Origin: Halorubrum aethiopicum
Lineage (GTDB): Archaea > Halobacteriota > Halobacteria > Halobacteriales > Haloferacaceae
Direction: 5' to 3'
Assembly: GCF_001542905.1 (NCBI RefSeq)
Contig: NZ_LOAJ01000001.1
Span: forward strand, 2,666,001 to 2,730,000
Length of the DNA stretch: 64,000 nucleotides
Shown: positions 1-9,129 of the stretch, in pieces
Layout of the letters: each line of letters starts with the position of its first letter
Numbering within the stretch: the first letter of the stretch is position 1
Program-made: the position numbers and the translations under genes
The notes under the pieces: generated by a model
The model's input: only the letters and a program-made list of their open reading frames with translations
Told to the model about the DNA's origin: nothing
Database searches by the model: none

Positions 1-456
1 GAGACGAAGTCGACCGACGAGCAGATCGAGTACGTCGCCGGTCTCGTCGAGGAGTACGACCTCGCGTACGTCGAGGACCCGCTCGACGAGAACGACTACG
101 AGGCGTTCGCGGAGCTCACCGAGCGCGTGGGCGACCGGACGCTGATCTGCGGCGACGACCTCTTCGTCACCAACGTCGAGCGGCTCCGCGAGGGGATCGA
201 CGTCGGCGCGGGAAACAGCATCCTGATCAAGCCGAACCAGATCGGGACGCTCTCGGACGCGTTCGACGCGGTCGAGCTCGCGACCCGGAACGGGATGGAG
301 AGCGTCATCTCCCACCGCTCGGGCGAGACGGAGGACACGACCATCGCACACCTCGCCGTGGCGACCGACGCCGCCTACATCAAGACGGGCACGGTCGGCG
401 GCGAGCGAACCGCCAAGCTGAACGAACTGGTCCGCATCGCGGACGACGCGGTATGA
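1..456 (+). CDS. eno: Enolase, C-terminal part (5' end outside window)
   Basis: The open frame runs from base 1 to TGA 454-456, giving 151 residues of the C-terminal barrel. Enolase (2-phosphoglycerate hydratase of glycolysis/gluconeogenesis) is recognised by the metal-ligand segment YVEDPL, then [10 protein letters not shown], the catalytic-lysine segment LIKPNQIGT, and the loop SHRSGETED near the end. No frame damage is seen; the protein is partial only because the window starts inside it. It is followed 15 bases later by the S2 gene, the usual archaeal pairing in the rpoN-rpoK-eno-rps2 ribosomal operon, so the two are probably co-transcribed. Confidence 0.96.
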   Translation, partial: ETKSTDEQIEYVAGLVEEYDLAYVEDPLDENDYEAFAELTERVGDRTLICGDDLFVTNVERLREGIDVGAGNSILIKPNQIGTLSDAFDAVELATRNGMESVISHRSGETEDTTIAHLAVATDAAYIKTGTVGGERTAKLNELVRIADDAV

Positions 457-471
457 CGGACACCCACACGC

Positions 472-1311
472 ATGAGTGAAGACAACGACGCGGTCGAACT
501 CGACGAGGACGCCGAGACCGAGGCGGTCGACGCGGACGTCGAGGAGGAGGCCGACACGACCGAGGAACCGACCGCCGACGCGGGTGCCGAGGAGGCCTCC
601 GCCGACGCCGAAACGCAGGATCCGACCGCCGCGGACGACGTGGACGTCGAGGCGGCCGCCGAGGGCGACGAGACGGATCTCGAGGAGGAGGACGCCTCCC
701 CGTTCGACGACGACGTCATGCCCGACGACGACGTCGACCTGCTCATCCCCGTCGAGGACTACCTCTCCGCGGGGGTTCACATCGGGACCCAACAGAAGAC
801 GAAGGACATGGAGCGGTTCATCCACCGCGTCCGCGACGACGGGCTCTACGTGCTCGACGTGAGCGAGACGGACGGCCGGATCCGCACCGCGGCCGACTTC
901 CTCGCGAACTACGACCCCGAGCAGATCCTCGTCACCTCCTCGCGGCAGTACGGTCGGTTCCCGGCCGAGAAGTTCGCCGACGCGGTCGGCGCGCGCGCCC
1001 GGACCGGCCGGTTCATCCCCGGCACGCTGACGAACCCCGACTACGCCGGCTACATCGAGCCGGACGTCGTCGTGGTGACCGACCCGATCGGCGACGCCCA
1101 GGCCGTCAAGGAGGCCATCACCGTCGGCATCCCCGTGATCGCGATGTGCGACTCGAACAACCAGCTGTCGAACGTCGACCTCGTCATCCCGACGAACAAC
1201 AAGGGTCGTCGCGCGCTGTCGGTCGTCTACTGGCTCCTCGCCAACGAGACGCTCGACCGCCGCGGCGCGGACACCGTCTTCGCCCTCGAGGACTTCGAGG
1301 ACGAGCTGTAA
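472..1311 (+). CDS. rps2: 30S ribosomal protein S2 with long acidic N-terminal extension
   Basis: Small-subunit ribosomal protein S2 (archaeal/eukaryotic uS2 type), 279 residues. The conserved fold begins near residue 85 ([19 protein letters not shown]) and includes the family segments [39 protein letters not shown] and [12 protein letters not shown]. The first ~80 residues are almost entirely Asp, Glu, Ala and Thr with no fold signature; such acidic tails are common in haloarchaeal S2, but this one is long. ATG 472 is the only start that keeps the tail, and it lies 15 bases after eno. Confidence 0.96.
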   Translation: MSEDNDAVELDEDAETEAVDADVEEEADTTEEPTADAGAEEASADAETQDPTAADDVDVEAAAEGDETDLEEEDASPFDDDVMPDDDVDLLIPVEDYLSAGVHIGTQQKTKDMERFIHRVRDDGLYVLDVSETDGRIRTAADFLANYDPEQILVTSSRQYGRFPAEKFADAVGARARTGRFIPGTLTNPDYAGYIEPDVVVVTDPIGDAQAVKEAITVGIPVIAMCDSNNQLSNVDLVIPTNNKGRRALSVVYWLLANETLDRRGADTVFALEDFEDEL

Positions 1312-1381
1312 GCCGGCCGCCGATTCGAGTTCGACTCGCCTTTTCGCCGCCGCTCGACCCGTCGAGCGACCGCTCCGGCGT

Positions 1382-1945
1382 TCAGTCGTTCCCGGACCCG
1401 GTCTCGACCTCCGGCACGTCGTGGGTCCATCGGGGTTCGATCTCCCGGTTGGCCATCACGATCCGGTCGCCGCCGTCCGTGTCGATCCGGGTCTTGCGGA
1501 GTTCGATGGCGGCGACGGTGCCGGTCACGCCCTTCGCCTCCACGCGGTAGCCGACGTTGAAGTCGGGGTCCTTCAGCAGGTAGATCCCGGCCACGGTGTC
1601 CTCGATCATCTCCGAGAGCGCGTAGGAGACGCCGAGCGCGATGAAGCCGACGGCGGTGCCGAGGCTGGCGGCGATCTCCCCCATTCCGACGACCTTCAGG
1701 AAGGTGAGCGCGACGCCGAACCAGAGGAAGACGGCCACCACGGTCACGAGGAGGTCGCCTATCAGTTCGCGGTCGTCGACGTAGAGCCGGTCGATCGACC
1801 GTCGGACGACCGCGAGGACGACGCTGACCGTCACGTACGCCAGCGCGAGGAAGACGATCCCCGAGAGCACGCGCGGCACCGCGACGGCGGCGGCGTCGAG
1901 GAACTCCGAGAGCGATCGGGCGACGAGCGACGAGGCCTGTGTCAT
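1382..1945 (-). CDS. Short MscS-family mechanosensitive channel-like protein
   Basis: 187-residue membrane protein. Three hydrophobic segments (about residues 22-47, 65-87 and 92-112) are followed by a small beta-rich part with an MscS-like stretch (LLKDPDFNVGYRV, VTGTVAAIELRKTRI, VMANREIEPRW). In MscS proteins the last membrane helix lines the pore and this beta domain follows it. The protein is shorter than E. coli MscS (286 residues) and lacks the large C-terminal domain, so it is a minimal family member; a role in osmotic release is inferred. ATG at 1945. It converges on rps2 with a 70-base gap. Confidence 0.8.
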   Translation of the reverse strand: MTQASSLVARSLSEFLDAAAVAVPRVLSGIVFLALAYVTVSVVLAVVRRSIDRLYVDDRELIGDLLVTVVAVFLWFGVALTFLKVVGMGEIAASLGTAVGFIALGVSYALSEMIEDTVAGIYLLKDPDFNVGYRVEAKGVTGTVAAIELRKTRIDTDGGDRIVMANREIEPRWTHDVPEVETGSGND

Positions 1946-2141
1946 GGCGGCACGGACGGAAGCCCGGCGTGAAAAGGTAGGGGCACGGTGATGCCCGACG
2001 TGGGGGAATCGACGACCACCCGTTCAGCGTTCGGAGCGGACCGTGTCCCCCGCTCGCCGGAGGCGGCTTGCGATCCCGCGGGTCGAACGGGCCGGCGGCC
2101 GTTTCTCGTCCGATTCGCCGCGTCGTCCGGAGGATCGGCCG

Positions 2142-3107
2142 TTATCGGTCGACGGTCTCCTCACCCGGGTCCCCGTCTCCGTCCGGATCGTCGGTCGAGA
2201 ACGCCGAGCGCGCCTCCGCGATCGCCTCGTCGACGCGGCTCCACGCGACCGGCGGATCGACGGCCGACAGCTCCCGTTCGAGCGTCTCGAGCCGCCGGTC
2301 GAACCGGTCGTCCCAGTTCGGATCGTCCCCGAGGGTCTCGGCGCTCGCCGCCTCGTCCTCGACGGCGTCGATCCGCTCCTCGACGTCGTCCGGGAACGAG
2401 AGTCCCTCGCGGTCCGCCCAGGTACGGAGGTCGGCCGCCTCCGCACGGAGGTCGGCGACGGCGAGGTCGAGAACGCGCGTCTGGACGGTCGCGTCGAACC
2501 GGCGCTCCGGGTCCGGGTCGTCCGCGGCCCGAATCGCTTCGACGGTCTCGGCGACGGACGCGGCCGACTCCTCCGCGGCGTCGACGTCGTCGAGGAGCGC
2601 GTCGTGGCGTCGGTTGGCGGAGCCGAGCCACGCCTCGAACGCCTCGAGGTCGGTTTCGAGGTCGTGGGCGACCCGGACGATGCGGTTCGCGTCGGTCGTG
2701 ATCTCGTGGAGGTCGACCGCGGCCCGGTACACCTCCACCGGCGAGTCGAGATCCGCCGTCGCCGCGCCGAGCTCCTCGCCGAGCGTCTCGACGTCCGCCC
2801 GGAGGTCGGCGATCCGGTCCTCGAACCCCCGACGCCGGACGGCTACGACGTCGAGGTCCGGAGCGTCGGCGGCGGCGTCGCTCGCGCTCTCGTAAGCGCG
2901 CGTCGCGAGGTCGACCCGCGTCTCGGCGGTGGCGAGTACCTGTGAAACGTCGGTGACGGTCGCCTCGATCGCCGCGGGCGTGACCCGCTCGTCATCGGTG
3001 AAGGGATCGAGCCACCGGCGGACCGACTCCGGGTCCTCGTCCGTTCGGTCCGCGACGGCGTCGACGAGTTCGTCGAGGGGAGTCTCCGCGGGCGCGGTCT
3101 CGCTCAT
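2142..3107 (-). CDS. Haloarchaeal coiled-coil protein of unknown function
   Basis: 321 residues, rich in Asp, Glu, Ala and Arg, with long amphipathic helical stretches (about residues 45-300) and no membrane segment or signal peptide. The N-terminus (residues 8-60) has a compact helical look resembling a small recognition domain; the C-terminal 15 residues are Gly/Asp-rich and disordered. Similar proteins in haloarchaeal genomes are sometimes labelled halo transducer protein, but no methyl-accepting signature is visible here. A scaffold or partner role is only a guess. A TATA-like CTATATAC on the minus strand near 3193-3200 lies about 85 bases upstream of ATG 3107. Confidence 0.75.
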   Translation of the reverse strand: MSETAPAETPLDELVDAVADRTDEDPESVRRWLDPFTDDERVTPAAIEATVTDVSQVLATAETRVDLATRAYESASDAAADAPDLDVVAVRRRGFEDRIADLRADVETLGEELGAATADLDSPVEVYRAAVDLHEITTDANRIVRVAHDLETDLEAFEAWLGSANRRHDALLDDVDAAEESAASVAETVEAIRAADDPDPERRFDATVQTRVLDLAVADLRAEAADLRTWADREGLSFPDDVEERIDAVEDEAASAETLGDDPNWDDRFDRRLETLERELSAVDPPVAWSRVDEAIAEARSAFSTDDPDGDGDPGEETVDR

Positions 3108-3271
3108 GCGTCGGCGTTCCTCACAGAACGGTGTATACCTTCCGTCAGAGCCGATCGTTCGTGGACGGTACCCAACGGAGTAGTACAGTGGAGTATATAG
3201 CGTTCGTACTCGTCCGTCGTGAACCGGGGTGCTATTACGCGTCAGTCACGGGCCTATAGACACCCGTATTA

Positions 3272-3294
3272 AAAATATAAATCGCTTTAATAAT
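3272..3294 (+). promoter_or_regulatory. AT-rich promoter of the pst operon
   Basis: Two TATA-like elements, AAATATAAAT (3272-3281) and TTTAATAAT (3286-3294), sit in an AT-rich island inside otherwise very GC-rich DNA. The second is 21-29 bases before ATG 3315, which fits a leaderless or near-leaderless start. The tandem arrangement could accommodate a phosphate-responsive regulator, but no published box was matched. Confidence 0.6.
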
Positions 3295-3314
3295 CTGGGC
3301 ATCCGGTCCACGTG

Positions 3315-4589
3315 ATGTCCGACCGCAACTGGGTCGACGGCAGGGTATCACGGCGGAAAGTCCTCATCAGCTCCGGCGCGCTCGGAACCGCCGGTCTGGC
3401 GGGCTGTAGCGGCCAGAGCGGTGGCGGCGACGGTGGCTCCGGAGGCGGGTCCGGCGGGAACGGCGGAGACGGCGGGGATGGTGGCTCAGGCGGGGACGGT
3501 GGCTCGGGGGGAGACGGTGGGGACGGCGACGGCGGTGACGGCGATTCCGGTCCGAACACGGCGCTGCTCAACGCCGAGGGCTCCTCGACGGTGTACCCGA
3601 TCTCGAACACGGGGAGCTCGTACTGGAACTCCAACGCCCCGCCGAGCGACGGCGAGTACTGGGGCGCGAACGACGAGGGCTCGGTCCCGGGCTGGGACCA
3701 GCTCGCGTCCGACGGCGCGGAGGACATGCTCATCGCCGACTACTTCGCCTCGAAGTTCGGCTTCGAACCGACCGACCAGCGCTCCTCGCCGCCGTTCCCG
3801 ACGACGGTGGGTCTGAGCCACTCGGGCACCGGCTGTGAGGCCGTCACCGAGGGGCTCGTCGACATCGGCAACTCCTCCGGCCCGATCACGGCCGAGCTCG
3901 ACTGGAGCGAGGAGGAGGCTCAGAACACGGTCGTCGACAACGTCGTCGGTCGCGACGGGCAGCCGGTCGTCGTCAGCTCCGACGTCGCTGACGCCGGCGT
4001 CAGCGAGCTGACCGGCGAGGACATCCGCGGGATCTACCAGGACGAGATCACGAACTGGAACCAGATCGACGGGATCGACTACGACCAGGAGATCTACGCC
4101 ATCGGCCGCGCCGAGGGGTCGGGCACCGACACCTCGTTCCGGCTGAACATGCTCGGCGGGGCCGACGCCGCGATGCCCGGCGTCGACACCCGCTTCGGGC
4201 AGAACCAGCAGGTCGCACAGGCGGTCGCCCAGAACGAGGGCTCGATCGCGTACATGGCGCTGGCGTTCACGGGTCCGGAGGTCACGCCCGTCGCCATCAA
4301 CTTCGAGGGCACGGTGTACGAAACCAGCCGGGACGCGGAGAACACCATCTTCGACAGCGAGTACCCGCTCAACCGCGACCTCCACATGTACACCCTCATC
4401 GAGGAGAGCAACCCCGACGGCGGCGGGTACGACCGGCGCGAGGCGGCGTTCGTCAACATGTTCCTCAACGAGTTCGGCCAGACCGTCTTCGTCGAGGGCA
4501 ACAACTACATCCCGCTTCCGACGAGCGACCTCGAATCCATGAAAGAGCAGGTCTCGTCCGTCGCCACGGAAGACCTCATCATGCCGTAG
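3315..4589 (+). CDS. pstS: Phosphate ABC transporter substrate-binding lipoprotein PstS
   Basis: Extracellular phosphate-binding protein of the PstSCAB importer, 424 residues from ATG 3315 (GTG 3312 is in frame and possible). The N-terminus carries a twin-arginine signal (SRRKVLISSG) and lipobox LAGC, so it is exported folded and lipid-anchored at Cys31 or so. A Gly/Asp linker of about 45 residues follows. The binding domain starts at AEGSSTVYPIS, with family segments LSHSGTGCEAVTEG, DIGNSS, ITNWNQI and GRAEGSGTDTSFR. It is the first gene of the pst operon, with 162 bases before pstC. Confidence 0.93.
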   Translation: MSDRNWVDGRVSRRKVLISSGALGTAGLAGCSGQSGGGDGGSGGGSGGNGGDGGDGGSGGDGGSGGDGGDGDGGDGDSGPNTALLNAEGSSTVYPISNTGSSYWNSNAPPSDGEYWGANDEGSVPGWDQLASDGAEDMLIADYFASKFGFEPTDQRSSPPFPTTVGLSHSGTGCEAVTEGLVDIGNSSGPITAELDWSEEEAQNTVVDNVVGRDGQPVVVSSDVADAGVSELTGEDIRGIYQDEITNWNQIDGIDYDQEIYAIGRAEGSGTDTSFRLNMLGGADAAMPGVDTRFGQNQQVAQAVAQNEGSIAYMALAFTGPEVTPVAINFEGTVYETSRDAENTIFDSEYPLNRDLHMYTLIEESNPDGGGYDRREAAFVNMFLNEFGQTVFVEGNNYIPLPTSDLESMKEQVSSVATEDLIMP

Positions 4590-4751
4590 ACCGCCGGAGC
4601 TCCGGCTTCGGTCGGTCGCCGCGAGCTGAGCCCCTTCGCGTGGATCGGCCCTCCCGCGACGCCCGTCTCCCCCGACGCTCGGAACCCACGCTCGATACGA
4701 ATACCGCTTTTCGGACACGGAAAACACGCAAATGCCTTCGATAACAGACTC

Positions 4752-5882
4752 ATGGCACCGGTAACAAACGCTCTGGATGGACTGAACGACGCGTTCGCCG
4801 CCTGGCTCCGACGAGGCCGGGAGTTCGTCGACGACACGGAGCCGCCCGCGCTGGCGGTCGTCTCCGTGATGGCGCTGTCGCTTTTCGCCACGCTCGTCGG
4901 GTTCCTCGCCGTCTCGAACCTGACCATCGTCCCCTTCGTCGTCTTCCTCGGCGCATCGGCGGTCGGGTGGTTCCGCTATCAGGAGGAGACGGCGTACGTC
5001 ATCGCGCTGATGATGACGGTGTCGACGATCCTCGTCCTCGCGCTGATCATCGTGTTCATCTTCCGGGAGTCGATCCCGGTGATCCGGTACGAGAGCGCGA
5101 CGGTGTTCGGGGTCACGGTCCCCGGGATCCGGATGTTCATCCAGCCGGAGTGGGACGCCGTCTCGCCCCCGATCCGGTACTCGATGGTGCCGATGATCCA
5201 CGGGACGGTCATGGTGACGCTCATCGCGTCCGCGGTCGCCGCGCCGCTCGGCGTCTCGGCGGCGCTTTTCCTCTCGGAGATCGCCCCAGCGGCGGTCCGT
5301 GAAGTCGTTAAGCCGGGCGTCGAGATCCTCGCCGGCATCCCCTCGATCGTCTACGGGTTCATCGGCTTCACCGTGCTCGGGCCCTGGGCGTCCACACAGT
5401 TCCGGACGACCGGCCAGGGGTCGTACCTGTTCGTCGGCATCGTCGTCGGGCTGATGGCGCTCCCGACCGTCGTCTCCGTCGCCGAGGACGCGCTGAGCAG
5501 CGTGCCGGAATCGATGAAGAGCGGGTCGCTGGCGATGGGGACGACCGACTGGCAGACGATGACCTCGATCACCCTGCCGGCGGCGTTCTCCGGCGTCTCC
5601 GCCGCGGTCCTGCTCGGCGTCGGGAGGGCCATCGGCGAGACCATGGCCGCCACGGTGATGCTCCGCGGCGTGCCCCGGCTCACGGAGCCGCTCGTCAACG
5701 TCTTCTACGGACAGGAGACGCTGACGTCGCTCATCGCCCGGAACTACGGCGAGGCCGACGGCCTCCAGATGGACGCGCTGTTCGTGGCCGGCGTGATCCT
5801 GTTCGTCACCGTCCTCGTCATCTCCGTGGGCGCGCAGTACATCGAGTGGCGGATGCACAAGCGGCTCGGAGGTGAGGTCTGA
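4752..5882 (+). CDS. pstC: Phosphate ABC transporter permease PstC
   Basis: 376-residue inner permease subunit with about eight hydrophobic segments. It has the binding-protein-dependent permease pattern: a segment with AGIPSIVYGFIGF and a loop with AMGTTDWQTMTSITLPAAFSGVSA followed by GVGRAIGETMA, the EAA-type motif contacting the PstB ATPase. It forms the membrane channel with PstA. Its TGA overlaps the pstA ATG (5882) by one base, showing translational coupling. Confidence 0.93.
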   Translation: MAPVTNALDGLNDAFAAWLRRGREFVDDTEPPALAVVSVMALSLFATLVGFLAVSNLTIVPFVVFLGASAVGWFRYQEETAYVIALMMTVSTILVLALIIVFIFRESIPVIRYESATVFGVTVPGIRMFIQPEWDAVSPPIRYSMVPMIHGTVMVTLIASAVAAPLGVSAALFLSEIAPAAVREVVKPGVEILAGIPSIVYGFIGFTVLGPWASTQFRTTGQGSYLFVGIVVGLMALPTVVSVAEDALSSVPESMKSGSLAMGTTDWQTMTSITLPAAFSGVSAAVLLGVGRAIGETMAATVMLRGVPRLTEPLVNVFYGQETLTSLIARNYGEADGLQMDALFVAGVILFVTVLVISVGAQYIEWRMHKRLGGEV

Positions 5883-7510
5883 TGGCCAGAGCGGGTCGGA
5901 CGGACACCCGGCTGGTCGAGCAGGAGACGACCGAGACCGACGCCGTCGCCGCCGTCGCCGTCGGGATCTCGACGGTCCTGTTCGCGCTCTCGGTCGCGGC
6001 GATGTTCGAGCGAGTGAGCCTCACCGGGTCGCTGCTCGGGCTGCCGACCGTGACGTTACTCGGGGCGCTTCTGACCGCGCTGGGCGTCGCGGTGACCGCC
6101 TTCGGCGTCGGCTCACGGCTCGGCTACGTCGAGACCGGCCCCGACCCGAGCGCCGGGCTCGTCGCCGGATTCGGCGCCGCGGTCCCGTGGGTCCTGATCG
6201 GCGGCGGCGTCGCGAGCCGGACGCTCGGGCTCGGCGCGGGGGTCGGCGTCGTCGCCGGGCTCGCTACCGGCACCGTCGCCTTCGCGACGACCGTTCTCCC
6301 GCGCGAGGACCTCGGCTCGACGCTCCCCCTCGGAACGCTTCTCGCCGTGACCGGGCTCGTCTTCCTGACGGGCGTCATCGGCCCGACGTGGGTGTGGGAG
6401 CTCGGCTGGGAACAGCAGGCCGCGATCACCGCGGAGTTCCTCATCCCCGTGGCGACGCTTTTCACCGCCCTCTACGGCGGGTGGGCGTCGGCGAAGGCGT
6501 ACGGCGGCTTCGGCGCCCGCGGGCGACACATGGGCGCGTACGTGCTCGTCTACCTGAACGCGCTCTCAATCGTCGCGTTCCTCTTCGTCCTCGTCGCCTT
6601 CGTGGTGGTCCAGGGGATCCCCGGCCTGCTCAACGGCGCGGAGTTCGGCTTCGGAACCGGGCCGCAGACGACGATCCTCGGCGCGTCGGTCACGCTCCCG
6701 TTCTCGGTCCCCTTCGTGATGAACGGCGTCGCCCTGTTCAACGACTTCCAGGGCGTGTTGCCCGCCATCGTCGGCACGCTCTGGCTCGTGATCGGCGCGG
6801 TGCTTCTGGCCGTCCCGCTCGGGGTCGGCGCGGCCGTCTTCCTCACGGAGTACGCGGAGCGCGGGCGGTTCACGCAGGTCGTCGAGGTCGCCACCAACGG
6901 GCTGTGGAGCACCCCGAGCATCGTCTTCGGGCTGTTCGGGTTCGCCTTCCTGATCCCGCGGTTCGGCAACGGGAAGTCCCTGCTCTCGGGCATGATCACG
7001 CTCGGGTTCATGCTGCTGCCGCTCGTGGTGATCACCTCCCGCGAGGCGATGCTCTCGGTCCCGGACGAGTACCGCGACGCGAGCGCCGCCCTCGGGGTGT
7101 CGAAGTGGCAGACGATCCGGAGCGTCGTCCTCCCCGCGGCCCTCCCCGGCGTCGTCACCGGCGTCATCCTCGGCGTCGGCCGCATCGCGGGCGAGACGGC
7201 CCCGATCCTGCTGACGATGGCCGGCGGGACGTTCGTCCCGGGCTCGCAGACGGCGAACGTCATCGGCGGGTTCCAGTTCACGTCGACGCCGCCGTTCGTC
7301 GCGAACCCGGAGCTCCTCCAGGCCACCTCGGCGCTCCCTTACCAGCTGTACGCCCTCATCTCGGCCGGCGTCGGTGCCAGCAGCAACGTCGGCGACCCCG
7401 ACGCCTTCCGGTGGGCGACGGCGCTCGTCCTCCTGATCGTCGTCCTCTCCTTCTACGCGATCGGGATCGCGACGCGGTACTACTTCCGGCGGCGGCTCAA
7501 GCACACCTGA
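5882..7510 (+). CDS. pstA: Phosphate ABC transporter permease PstA with extra N-terminal membrane region
   Basis: 542 residues, much longer than typical PstA (about 280-300). The C-terminal ~300 residues are the permease proper: GVGAAVFLTEYAE, GLWSTPSIVFGLFGFAFL, the EAA loop around ALGVSKWQTIRSVVLPAALP and GRIAGETAPIL. The first ~230 residues add about six further hydrophobic segments, ending with VYLNALSIVAF. The extension has no recognised domain and may be a haloarchaeal addition. It starts at ATG 5882, overlapping pstC, and ends 6 bases before pstB. Confidence 0.92.
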   Translation: MARAGRTDTRLVEQETTETDAVAAVAVGISTVLFALSVAAMFERVSLTGSLLGLPTVTLLGALLTALGVAVTAFGVGSRLGYVETGPDPSAGLVAGFGAAVPWVLIGGGVASRTLGLGAGVGVVAGLATGTVAFATTVLPREDLGSTLPLGTLLAVTGLVFLTGVIGPTWVWELGWEQQAAITAEFLIPVATLFTALYGGWASAKAYGGFGARGRHMGAYVLVYLNALSIVAFLFVLVAFVVVQGIPGLLNGAEFGFGTGPQTTILGASVTLPFSVPFVMNGVALFNDFQGVLPAIVGTLWLVIGAVLLAVPLGVGAAVFLTEYAERGRFTQVVEVATNGLWSTPSIVFGLFGFAFLIPRFGNGKSLLSGMITLGFMLLPLVVITSREAMLSVPDEYRDASAALGVSKWQTIRSVVLPAALPGVVTGVILGVGRIAGETAPILLTMAGGTFVPGSQTANVIGGFQFTSTPPFVANPELLQATSALPYQLYALISAGVGASSNVGDPDAFRWATALVLLIVVLSFYAIGIATRYYFRRRLKHT

Positions 7511-7516
7511 TCTCCA

Positions 7517-8452
7517 ATGAGCGAGAACACCAACCCACAGACCCAGACGGAAACCCAGACGGAGACCGCGACGACAGACACCGACCAGCCGCTCACGACG
7601 ACCACCGGCGAGACCGCCGAGCAGACGCGCTCGGAGTGGACCGACTACCGGTTCCAGGGGGCGGCCAAGATGGCCGTCGAGGACCTCGACGTCCACTACG
7701 GCGACGACCACGCGCTGAAGGGCGTCTCGATGGAGATCCCCGAAGAGAGCGTCACCGCGCTCATCGGTCCCTCCGGCTGCGGGAAGTCGACGTACCTCCG
7801 GTGTCTGAACCGAATGAACGACCGGATCAAGTCCGCGCGGATAGACGGGTCGGTCCGCCTCGACGGCGAGGAGATCTACCAGGACGGCGTCAACCTCGTC
7901 GAGCTCCGAAAGCGGGTCGGAATGGTGTTTCAGTCCCCGAACCCGTTCCCGAAGTCGATCCGCGAGAACATCGCGTACGGCCCGAAGAAACACGGGGACC
8001 TCAACACCGGACTCCTCGACCGCCTGTTGAACCGGAGCGACGAGGAGGAACGCGACGAGCTCGTCGAGCGGTGTCTCCGTGACGCCGCCCTCTGGGACGA
8101 GGTGAACGACCGGCTCGACGACAACGCGCTCGGGCTCTCGGGCGGGCAACAGCAGCGGCTCTGTATCGCTCGCTGTCTCTCGGTCGACCCGGAGATCATC
8201 CTGATGGACGAGCCCGCGTCCGCGCTCGACCCGATCGCCACCGCGAAGATCGAGGACCTGATCGACGACCTCGCCGAGGAGTACACGGTCGTCATCGTCA
8301 CGCACAACATGCAACAGGCCGCGCGCATCTCGGATCAGACCGCGGTCTTCCTCACCGGGGGCGAGCTCGTCGAGTACGGCGAGACCGACCGGGTGTTCGA
8401 GAACCCGCACAGCGAGCGCGTGGAGGACTACATCACCGGCAAGTTCGGGTAA
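7517..8452 (+). CDS. pstB: Phosphate ABC transporter ATP-binding protein PstB
   Basis: 311-residue ATPase that energises phosphate import. Visible motifs are Walker [10 protein letters not shown] (residues 84-92), Q-loop [13 protein letters not shown], signature LSGGQQQR (from residue 207), Walker [14 protein letters not shown] and switch histidine VTHNMQQA. The first ~50 residues are Thr/Gln/Glu-rich and probably disordered, longer than in bacterial PstB (about 257 residues). It lies between pstA and phoU with gaps of 6 and 2 bases. Confidence 0.96.
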   Translation: MSENTNPQTQTETQTETATTDTDQPLTTTTGETAEQTRSEWTDYRFQGAAKMAVEDLDVHYGDDHALKGVSMEIPEESVTALIGPSGCGKSTYLRCLNRMNDRIKSARIDGSVRLDGEEIYQDGVNLVELRKRVGMVFQSPNPFPKSIRENIAYGPKKHGDLNTGLLDRLLNRSDEEERDELVERCLRDAALWDEVNDRLDDNALGLSGGQQQRLCIARCLSVDPEIILMDEPASALDPIATAKIEDLIDDLAEEYTVVIVTHNMQQAARISDQTAVFLTGGELVEYGETDRVFENPHSERVEDYITGKFG

Positions 8453-8454
8453 CC

Positions 8455-9126
8455 ATGCCTAGGGAACGCTATCAGGACTCACTGGAGGAGCTCCGGTCCG
8501 ACGTGCTCGCCATGGGCGATCTGGTGACCGGTCGGCTCGACGAGAGCCTCGAGGCCATCGAGAGCCACGACGAGTCGCTGGCGCGGGCGGTCATCGACGG
8601 CGACGACGAGGTGAACGAGACGTACCTGCGGCTGGAGGACCGCTGTGTCGACCTGTTCGCGCTCCAGCAGCCGGTCGCCGGCGATCTGCGGTTCGTCACC
8701 GCCTCGTTCAAGGTCATCACGGACCTCGAGCGGGTCGGCGACCTCGCCGTCAATCTCGCTCAGTACGCGCGCGCGGCGAGACGAACCGTGGCTCCGGACG
8801 CCGAGATAGACGAGATCGGCCGGCTGGCACGCTCGCTTCTCGATAGAAGCCTCTCCGCGTACGAGACGGGGAACGCCGACGCGTGTCGGGCCGTGGCCGA
8901 CGACGACGACGAGATCGACGCGCTCTGTGAGCGGGCCAGTCAGACGGTCACCCGCGACCTGATCGGTGGATCCGCCGGCGACGCGTGGGGAATCGAGCGA
9001 CTGTTGGACGACGTCTCTCGGGTCCTGTTGACGATCCGCGACCTGGAACGGGTGGCGGACCACGCCGTGAACATCGCGGCGCGGACGCTGTACATGATCG
9101 AAAGCGACCCCGAGCTGATCTACTGA
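8455..9126 (+). CDS. phoU: Phosphate signalling/transport regulator PhoU
   Basis: 223 residues with two PhoU helical repeats, recognised by MGDLVTGRLDESLEAI, the central FVTASFKVITDLERVGDLAVNLA and the second-repeat ISIRDLERVADHAVNIA-like end (TIRDLERVADHAVN). PhoU modulates the Pst transporter and phosphate signalling on the cytoplasmic side, binding metal through the E/D-x3-D motifs. ATG 8455 follows the pstB stop by 2 bases. Confidence 0.94.
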   Translation: MPRERYQDSLEELRSDVLAMGDLVTGRLDESLEAIESHDESLARAVIDGDDEVNETYLRLEDRCVDLFALQQPVAGDLRFVTASFKVITDLERVGDLAVNLAQYARAARRTVAPDAEIDEIGRLARSLLDRSLSAYETGNADACRAVADDDDEIDALCERASQTVTRDLIGGSAGDAWGIERLLDDVSRVLLTIRDLERVADHAVNIAARTLYMIESDPELIY

Positions 9127-9129
9127 ACG

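Noticed and set aside
3486-5858. 790-residue open frame on the minus strand
   Set aside because: It is the antisense shadow of pstS and pstC; its translation is His/Arg/Asp-rich without any fold signature.
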